In this document: one piece after another, positions 8,258 to 12,991 of the stretch
How the letters are laid out: the number at the start of each line of letters is the position of its first letter
Position numbering within the stretch: position 1 is the stretch's first letter
Origin: a virus
Reading direction: 5' to 3' (one strand)
Virus record (IMG/VR): IMGVR_UViG_3300017759_000111
Location: 1 to 20,909 of that record
DNA: 20,909 nucleotides
Program-made: the position numbers and the translations under genes
Notes under the pieces: model-generated
The model's database searches: none
What the model was told of the DNA's origin: nothing
Seen by the model: the letters and a program-made list of their open reading frames with translations, nothing else

Positions 8258-9222
8258 TGCCCAACTATAATGGCGTATGGAGTATCTCAACACATCTTCA
8301 GTATGTTAGTGATTGGCCTGTTCCACCACAAAGAGGTATTATGGGTGGGGGTAGAACCTCTGCTGGTAATACTAATGTCATTCAGTTTATTAATATTATT
8401 ACTTTAGGTAATGCCGCAGACTTTGGTGATAGAACAGTAACACAGGCAAGACCTAGTGCTTTATCTTCAGCTACTAGAGGTGTGTTTGTTGGTGGTCAAA
8501 CAGGCAGTACTATTGATTACATTACGATAGCTACAACAGGCAATGCCACTGACTTTGGTGATCTCAACAACAGTCTAGGTGGATCACATAGCTATGGTGG
8601 TGGCTCTGTATCTAACGGTACAAGAGGTGTTACACACACTGCAACAGGTAGCAATCGTGATACACTGCAATATATTACTATAGCTTCAACAGGTGATGCT
8701 GCAGACTTTGGTAATTTAACTGTGTCAAGAAGGTCTTCTGATAAGGCTTGTAATTCAACTACAAGAGGCTGCATAGCTGGTGGTGTTGCTGCAGCACATG
8801 GTAGCGATGTAATAGATTATATCACTACAGCATCTACTGGAAACGCTACAGATTTTGGGAACTTGTCAGTAGGTAGATCACAAGGTGGTGGCGGTGGAAA
8901 CTCAGTGCGAGGAGTTTTTGGTGGTGGAGAAAACGCATCACAAGCTGCTGTAAATACAATAGATTACATTACTATAGCAAGTACGGGTAACGCTTCAGAT
9001 TTTGGTGACTTGTTAGCAACAAACTCAGGAACAATAGGAGCTTTATCAGGAACAACCAGACTTGTTTTTTGTGGTGGTTGGTCCGGTTCTGCTAGATTTG
9101 ATGTAATGCAGTCTGTTGAAATAGCTACAACAGGTAACTCTACTGACTTTGGTGACTTACTAGCTGCAGATAATGGTGTTTCTACATGTGGTATAAGTGA
9201 TGCACATGGAGGACTAGGATAA
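8257..9222 (+). CDS. Six-repeat beta-propeller-type adhesin with short N-terminal motif
   Basis: A 321-residue protein. A short N-terminus contains NGVWSISTHLQYVSDWPVP (residues 5-23), which shares the GVW...QY-V...WP pattern with the next gene. Six repeats of about 45-50 residues follow from residue 26, each with a ...TRGxxxGG...IxYITIASTGNAxDFGDL core; the third has lost the GGG and the sixth has VEIATTGNSTDFGDL. The protein ends AHGGLG, matching the ends of both neighbouring paralogues. The variable loops after DFGDL are Gly- and Ser-rich and differ strongly between paralogues, as expected for ligand-contact loops. The start overlaps the previous stop by one base (TAATG), suggesting coupled translation. 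A tail-tip adhesin is the likeliest role; no enzyme motif is visible. Confidence 0.85.
   Translation: MPNYNGVWSISTHLQYVSDWPVPPQRGIMGGGRTSAGNTNVIQFINIITLGNAADFGDRTVTQARPSALSSATRGVFVGGQTGSTIDYITIATTGNATDFGDLNNSLGGSHSYGGGSVSNGTRGVTHTATGSNRDTLQYITIASTGDAADFGNLTVSRRSSDKACNSTTRGCIAGGVAAAHGSDVIDYITTASTGNATDFGNLSVGRSQGGGGGNSVRGVFGGGENASQAAVNTIDYITIASTGNASDFGDLLATNSGTIGALSGTTRLVFCGGWSGSARFDVMQSVEIATTGNSTDFGDLLAADNGVSTCGISDAHGGLG
8332..9219 (+). repeat. Six propeller-type repeats, copy 2
   Basis: Six units from RGIMGGG at residue 26 to the terminal AHGGLG. Cores read IITLGNAADFGDR, IATTGNATDFGDL, IASTGDAADFGNL, TASTGNATDFGNL, IASTGNASDFGDL and IATTGNSTDFGDL. Confidence 0.9.
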
Positions 9223-10259
9223 TGTCATATAAACAAATGACAGGCAACATAATCTCTGCCACAAAAGTAGAACCTAGTGGTCAGTTTCAGGATGATGCAG
9301 CATCTGGTGTGTGGAACTTACAAGATCAATATGATTATGTAAGAGGTGGTAATTGGCCTACGTCTGGGAATGCACAAAGAGGTTTTTTTGCAAGCTTTGA
9401 TCCTCAAAGTGGTTCTAAAACTATTAAATCTATTAATTTATCTACCACAGGTAATGATGGTTCTGATTGGGCAGATTTGCATACAATCGTTAGAAATGGT
9501 GGAAAAGGTCAATGTTCTTCCTCTACACGTGCTATAGTTTTTATGGGTATAGTAGATTCAACCAATGCTAGAGTAAATAATATTCAATATTATAATATGG
9601 TTACAGCAGGTGATGGTGCTGATTTTGGAGATGCTACTACTGCAGCATATGAACCGGGTTCTCTTTCTAATGGTACAAGAGCTATTAGAGTGGGTGGTGG
9701 CACAAATGCAAACAATATTATTGAATATGTAACTATTGATACAACTGGCAATGCTACTGATTTTGGTGATTTTGATGAAAATTCTTATGGTCAGGCAGGA
9801 CTTGCATCTACAACAAGAGGACTTTTTTGTGGAGGTTATGACAGTAATCAAAGGGATGAAATTAAATATATTACTATAGCCTCTACAGGTGATGTTACTG
9901 ATTTTGGCAATCTTTTAACAACTAATTTATCTCCCGGCGCACTTGCTAGTAGTACAAGAGGGGTAATAGCTGGTGGCTTTGTTAGCAGCAGTATTAATGT
10001 TATACAATACGTTACCATAGCTTCAACTGGAAATGCTTCAGACTTTGGTGACTTAACAGAAACTAAACAATCACCGGCTGGAGCTTCTTCTAAAACACTT
10101 GGTTATTTTGCAGCAGGGACAAGTGCGCCAAGTGGTGATAATACTAGAATTGAACATATAGTTATTGCATCAACAGGAAATGCAAGTGACTTTGGTGATC
10201 TTGGATTGCAATACACTCTTGCAGGTACTGCTTCAGTTTCACACGGCGGTTTAGCATAA
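9222..10259 (+). CDS. Six-repeat beta-propeller-type adhesin with longer N-terminus
   Basis: A 345-residue protein. The N-terminus (1-52) starts MSYKQMTGNIIS and contains SGVWNLQDQYDYVRGGNWP (28-46), the longer form of the motif in the upstream paralogue; it could be the part that docks onto the tail. Six repeats follow from residue 53. The first two are the most divergent (STTGNDGSDWADL and VTAGDGADFGDA), while the last four are canonical (…IASTGNASDFGDL). The C-terminus is SHGGLA. The gene is the last of the three-paralogue array and starts inside the previous stop (TAATG). Its DNA is locally more AT-rich (25% GC in bases 9541-9600) than the second paralogue, so the three copies have not been homogenised recently. 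Likely a receptor-binding virion protein. Confidence 0.85.
   Translation: MSYKQMTGNIISATKVEPSGQFQDDAASGVWNLQDQYDYVRGGNWPTSGNAQRGFFASFDPQSGSKTIKSINLSTTGNDGSDWADLHTIVRNGGKGQCSSSTRAIVFMGIVDSTNARVNNIQYYNMVTAGDGADFGDATTAAYEPGSLSNGTRAIRVGGGTNANNIIEYVTIDTTGNATDFGDFDENSYGQAGLASTTRGLFCGGYDSNQRDEIKYITIASTGDVTDFGNLLTTNLSPGALASSTRGVIAGGFVSSSINVIQYVTIASTGNASDFGDLTETKQSPAGASSKTLGYFAAGTSAPSGDNTRIEHIVIASTGNASDFGDLGLQYTLAGTASVSHGGLA
9378..10256 (+). repeat. Six propeller-type repeats, copy 3
   Basis: Six units from QRGFFAS to the terminal SHGGLA. The first two units are degenerate in the core motif and the last four are canonical. This is the same unit length and number as in the two preceding genes. Confidence 0.88.
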
Positions 10260-10279
10260 TAACAACAAGAAAGAAAACT

Positions 10280-11128
10280 ATGAAAGATACAATTCAAGAA
10301 ACGGCATTAGCTACAACAGACCTTAACATCCAGCTTCCATCTGCGAAGCCTGAGTACAAGTCTATGTTGGCTAACATTAAAGATAAAGCTCCTGCTATTG
10401 CACAGGCATCTACTAACTTTTACAAGTCTCACTCACAGATGATGAGTGTTACACTAGACGTAACTGCAATCACTCCTATCCGTTCTGTGAAGCACTCACT
10501 AGCTGAGATTGAGAAGACTAAAGCTGCTCTGCAAGAGGGCTACTTCAATATGAAAAAGAAAGAAGTAAAACTCAAAAAGCTAGAACGTAAGCTAAGTATG
10601 GAGACAGACGATCTTGAGCAGGAAATGCTAGAAATAAAGATCAACGAAATGCAAGCACAAGCAGCTAGTGGTCGTGGTTATGTTGAGGCTGCTGTTCGTA
10701 AGTTAAACTTCTTTACCAACCAGTATGAAAACTTGATGAAGAAGATTGGCAAAGAAGAGCTTACTGAGGCTGACTATGAGTTAGAGGAAATTAAGTATCA
10801 CATTATGACCTGTATGAAACAGGCACTTAATTCTGCAAGACCACGCAACGGTGTGATTGACGAAGGTAACATGATCTACTTATTTGATCTTGGGATTAAT
10901 GCAGCACAGGCACAGCTTGAAGTTATGTCATACCTTAATTGGGAAAATGAGCTTGTCAAAGAAGGTAAAGCCCCAGAGCATCATCACACTGTTCAATGGC
11001 TAGAGGCTTGTGCAGACAAGTGGGCGCATTGTCCCAGTGATTTTGCAGAGAGCCGTGGGTTTGTCATATATGACGAAACATCTTTGACCAATACACCACA
11101 GATAGAGGATAAAACAGATGGCGTATAA
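10280..11128 (+). CDS. Long coiled-coil protein of unknown function
   Basis: A 282-residue, mostly helical protein. Residues about 71-165 are heptad-rich and charged (AEIEKTKAALQEGYFNMKKK; KLERKLSMETDDLEQEM), a strong coiled-coil candidate. A helical C-terminal part follows, with HHH at about 233-235 and several Trp residues (NWENEL, VQWLEACADKWAH). There is no signal peptide or membrane segment. I recall similar proteins in marine phage genomes but no assigned role. It could be a virion, chaperone or tail-assembly protein; its place directly after the adhesin genes would suit a fibre assembly factor, which is inference. Codon use is less AT-biased than in the adjacent adhesin genes (many AAG, AAC and TAC codons). 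A purine stretch, AAGAAAG, precedes the start. Confidence 0.85.
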   Translation: MKDTIQETALATTDLNIQLPSAKPEYKSMLANIKDKAPAIAQASTNFYKSHSQMMSVTLDVTAITPIRSVKHSLAEIEKTKAALQEGYFNMKKKEVKLKKLERKLSMETDDLEQEMLEIKINEMQAQAASGRGYVEAAVRKLNFFTNQYENLMKKIGKEELTEADYELEEIKYHIMTCMKQALNSARPRNGVIDEGNMIYLFDLGINAAQAQLEVMSYLNWENELVKEGKAPEHHHTVQWLEACADKWAHCPSDFAESRGFVIYDETSLTNTPQIEDKTDGV

Positions 11129-11465
11129 AGTAGTAAAGTACAGACTAGAATCAAATGGTACGATACCTACATGGTTAAAGTTTGGTGTACCTCAAAGTAC
11201 AGGTGGTATGTACCCTGTATTTGATCCTGATACAGCAAGTCCTCAAGATTGGATTATGATAGGCATAGCTGATGATGGTGCAGACATATCAGGTGCTATT
11301 GCTGAGATTACATCTAAGGCAGACTTGCAAACATACCTGACTAATATGGCAAGTGCAAATAGTTGGACTGATCCTGATCCTAGTGACCCTGATGAAACCA
11401 TTGCGTTTGATCCTGCAGCCCACGCTAAACGTGTTTGGGATGATTTAGACACACTTAATGGATAA
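11118..11465 (+). CDS. Small acidic protein of unknown function
   Basis: A 115-residue acidic protein. The N-terminus, YKVVKYRLESNGTIPTWLKFG followed by GGMYPVFDP, resembles small proteins from marine phages that begin with Y-K-x-V-x-Y and G-T-x-P. The middle is DWIMIGIADDGADISGAIAE, and the tail has repeated Asp/Pro (DPDPSDPDETIAFDP). It overlaps the previous gene by 11 bases and has an AGAGGA ribosome binding site inside that gene, nine bases before the start. The next gene starts inside its stop codon (TAATG). Function unknown; the tight coupling suggests production with its neighbours. Confidence 0.82.
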   Translation: MAYKVVKYRLESNGTIPTWLKFGVPQSTGGMYPVFDPDTASPQDWIMIGIADDGADISGAIAEITSKADLQTYLTNMASANSWTDPDPSDPDETIAFDPAAHAKRVWDDLDTLNG

Positions 11466-11902
11466 TGAGTATTTTAATTTATGCTAAAATACCTATTAAT
11501 AAATTATACTTTGGTGTATCTCGTAGTTTAAATGAAGATAGATATGTTTATGCAAGAGAAAAAATAAAAAAGTCCATACTTAAAGAAGGATTAAACAACC
11601 CTTTATGTTGTGGTAATGTAAAACAAGACGGCACATACAAAGTTAATAGAGGCAATCAGTGCCTAGCAGCTTTACAAGAGTTAAACGTTGATACAGTTTC
11701 TTGTATTGTTTGTTGCAAACAAGACAGTTTAAATAATCCACAAGGTATAAAAGTTACAGTAAAAGACCTTAGTAAATTTTTTAAATCAGGTATTAGTGCA
11801 ATACGTGCAGAAGCATATCCTGAGTGTTTTGAGGCCATACCCTCTGATTATCAAGAGTATGATCCTAATAAATTACAAATAAGGAATAATAACAATGACT
11901 AA
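11465..11902 (+). CDS. ParB/sulfiredoxin-fold protein with altered motif
   Basis: A 145-residue protein. The start, IPINKLYFGVSRS (9-21), the helix REKIKKSILKEGLNNPLCC (31-49) and then YKVNRGNQCLAALQELNVD (58-76) followed by TVSCIVC match the ParB N-terminal/sulfiredoxin-like fold (strand, helix, E-G-L-x-x-P-L, Y-x-V-x-x-G-N). In ParB-like proteins the G-N-x-R-x-x-A box contains an arginine used for nucleotide binding; here that position is Cys66. Cysteines are unusually many (48, 49, 66, 80, 83, 84 and one near 120). Small ParB-like proteins are frequent in marine phages with unknown roles, sometimes called nucleases without proof. It sits among small late genes, starting in the previous stop (TAATG) and overlapping the next gene by eight bases. 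No helix-turn-helix is evident. Confidence 0.75.
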   Translation: MSILIYAKIPINKLYFGVSRSLNEDRYVYAREKIKKSILKEGLNNPLCCGNVKQDGTYKVNRGNQCLAALQELNVDTVSCIVCCKQDSLNNPQGIKVTVKDLSKFFKSGISAIRAEAYPECFEAIPSDYQEYDPNKLQIRNNNND

Positions 11903-12167
11903 AGATAGTTGGCACATGAATAAATCTATACCAATAACATTAATTTTTGGTTTGTTTGTACAAGGTGCAGCTATTATCTGGTCAGTATCAGGCATGGTAT
12001 CAGACATTAAGTACAACAAGGCTACTATATCAGAAGTACGTACAGACAATGCTAGACTAGCTAGTGAAGTACATGAGAATGACGTAATGATTGCACGTAT
12101 TGATGCCAATGTAGAAGCAATTAAGGAAGCATTAAATGTGGTTACAACTAGTCACGCACAGAATTAA
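11895..12167 (+). CDS. Small membrane protein with coiled coil, holin- or spanin-like
   Basis: A 90-residue protein. Residues 11-31 (SIPITLIFGLFVQGAAIIWSV) form one transmembrane helix near the N-terminus. After it, residues about 45-82 are a charged heptad-like helix (ISEVRTDNARLASEVHENDV). One N-terminal membrane segment plus a periplasmic coiled coil is the layout of inner-membrane spanins, and also of some small holin-like phage proteins. No endolysin or lipoprotein partner is visible in the window, so lysis function is inference. Ribosome binding site AAGGA lies about ten bases upstream, inside the preceding gene, which it overlaps by eight bases. It is followed after four bases by another gene with a membrane segment. 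Confidence 0.8.
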   Translation: MTKDSWHMNKSIPITLIFGLFVQGAAIIWSVSGMVSDIKYNKATISEVRTDNARLASEVHENDVMIARIDANVEAIKEALNVVTTSHAQN

Positions 12168-12171
12168 TTAA

Positions 12172-12651
12172 ATGATTGACCCCGTTACAGCTTTTGCTGC
12201 AGCTAATGCAGCCTTCAAAGGGGTCAAGATGCTAGTAGGTGCTGGTAGAGAGATACAGGATGTATCACAGCAACTAGGTAAGTGGTACGGTGCAGTAGCT
12301 GATATTACTAGGGCTGAGTCACAACGTAAGAAACCTACATGGTTAGATAAAGCTACACAAGGCTCTGAGAATATAGAGCAACAGGCAATGGACATTATTG
12401 TTCGTAAAAAAACATTGCTTGAAAAAGAAAAAGAAATAAAGTTTATGTTAGACTTTAGGTTTGGTGTAGGCACATACGATGAAATGTTAGGGATGCGTAG
12501 ACAAATACGTAAAGAACGAGAAGAGACTATATATAAAGCTATGGAAAGTAAAAGACAGATACAGAATAACTTAGCTATATGTACTCTATCGTTACTAATT
12601 ATTGGTGTATTAGGTGGGGGCATATATCTGATAGCACTAGGAATTGGTTAA
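12172..12651 (+). CDS. C-terminally anchored helical membrane protein, unknown function
   Basis: A 159-residue protein. It begins IDPVTAFAAANAAFKGVKML and continues through a charged helical body (WYGAVADITRAESQRKKP, then EKEKEIKFMLDFRFGVGTYD, then RRQIRKEREETIYKAMESKR). It ends in one transmembrane helix at about 134-158 (AICTLSLLIIGVLGGGIYLI). The body closely resembles, from memory, an uncharacterised family common in cyanophage and other marine phage genomes, where it stands beside small membrane proteins. A role in lysis timing or membrane attachment is possible; nothing in the sequence proves it. The next gene starts in its stop (TAATG). Confidence 0.82.
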   Translation: MIDPVTAFAAANAAFKGVKMLVGAGREIQDVSQQLGKWYGAVADITRAESQRKKPTWLDKATQGSENIEQQAMDIIVRKKTLLEKEKEIKFMLDFRFGVGTYDEMLGMRRQIRKEREETIYKAMESKRQIQNNLAICTLSLLIIGVLGGGIYLIALGIG

Positions 12652-12917
12652 TGATTAATCTTGTTGTGTTACCCCTTGTATTAGCAGGGCTATTAAGTAG
12701 ACCTGAGTTTGTACAGTGTCACTTAGCAAAAAGAGTTAAGATACAGGGAGAAATGGTTTGCATTTACCGTGGACCTAATGGTACAATAGGCTACCACTAC
12801 CCTATGTTTAAATTTAGTGAGTGTCCTAAGACATACATGTGCAGGTACACACCTAATGCTAAGAAAAAAGTAAGTGTGCAAGACATACTAGACGGATTAA
12901 AAGACGGATTTGAGTAA
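12651..12917 (+). CDS. Small protein with hydrophobic N-terminus, possibly exported
   Basis: The reading frame opens at 12579, but the best start is the ATG at 12651, which overlaps the previous stop (TAATG). It gives 88 residues and a typical hydrophobic leader, MINLVVLPLVLAGLLS. The rest contains four Cys (QCHLAK, MVCIYRG, SECPKT, YMCRY), which could form two disulfides if exported, and a charged tail (KKKVSVQDILDGLKDGFE). No lipobox cysteine follows the leader, so it is not an obvious outer-membrane spanin. With the two preceding genes it forms a three-gene set with hydrophobic segments, placed just before a strong promoter. Function unknown. Confidence 0.75.
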   Translation: MINLVVLPLVLAGLLSRPEFVQCHLAKRVKIQGEMVCIYRGPNGTIGYHYPMFKFSECPKTYMCRYTPNAKKKVSVQDILDGLKDGFE

Positions 12918-12918
12918 T

Positions 12919-12933
12919 GTAACATTATGTTAC
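12919..12933. promoter_or_regulatory. Perfect 15-base palindrome, candidate operator
   Basis: GTAACATTATGTTAC: seven-base arms around one central base. It begins one base after the stop of the preceding gene and ends directly against the -35 box of a consensus promoter. The position suits binding of a dimeric repressor or activator. It is too AT-rich to be a terminator. Confidence 0.5.
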
Positions 12934-12961
12934 TTGACAAGAAAATTAAAATAGGTATAAT
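12934..12961 (+). promoter_or_regulatory. Consensus sigma-70 promoter for the internal virion gene run
   Basis: TTGACA at 12934-12939 and TATAAT at 12956-12961, both matching the bacterial sigma-70 consensus in all six positions, with a 16-base A-rich spacer. Transcription would begin near 12968, about 25 bases before the start of the 887-codon gene. It lies in one of the two longest gene-free gaps of the window (74 bases), which supports a real promoter rather than chance. Confidence 0.75.
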
Positions 12962-12975
12962 TTGTCTTATGACAA
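12962..12975. promoter_or_regulatory. Inverted repeat at the predicted transcription start
   Basis: TTGTC, four bases TTAT, GACAA: a five-base inverted repeat straddling the predicted start site and lying just before the AGAGGA ribosome binding site (12977-12982). It may be a second protein-binding site or a weak 5' leader hairpin. Short enough to be chance. Confidence 0.3.
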
Positions 12976-12991
12976 TAGAGGATAATAAACA

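Noticed and set aside
7385-10256. Repeated DNA read as a CRISPR-like or recombination array
   Set aside because: The repeats are in frame, coding and diverged, with conserved protein cores; they are protein repeats.
7058-10259. Diversity-generating retroelement acting on the adhesins
   Set aside because: No reverse transcriptase, template repeat or A-specific substitution pattern was found in the window; variable loops are spread over all repeats and not limited to a 3' variable region.
12168-12623. Reverse-strand reading frame of 151 codons
   Set aside because: It lies opposite a recognised membrane-anchored phage protein gene with coupled starts on both sides; composition looks like an antisense shadow.
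12579-12650. Longer start for the small Cys-containing protein
   Set aside because: The upstream extension overlaps the coding end of the previous gene by 73 bases and hides a good leader peptide; the TAATG start at 12651 fits the local pattern.
12651-12917. Outer-membrane spanin lipoprotein
   Set aside because: The hydrophobic leader is not followed by a lipobox cysteine.
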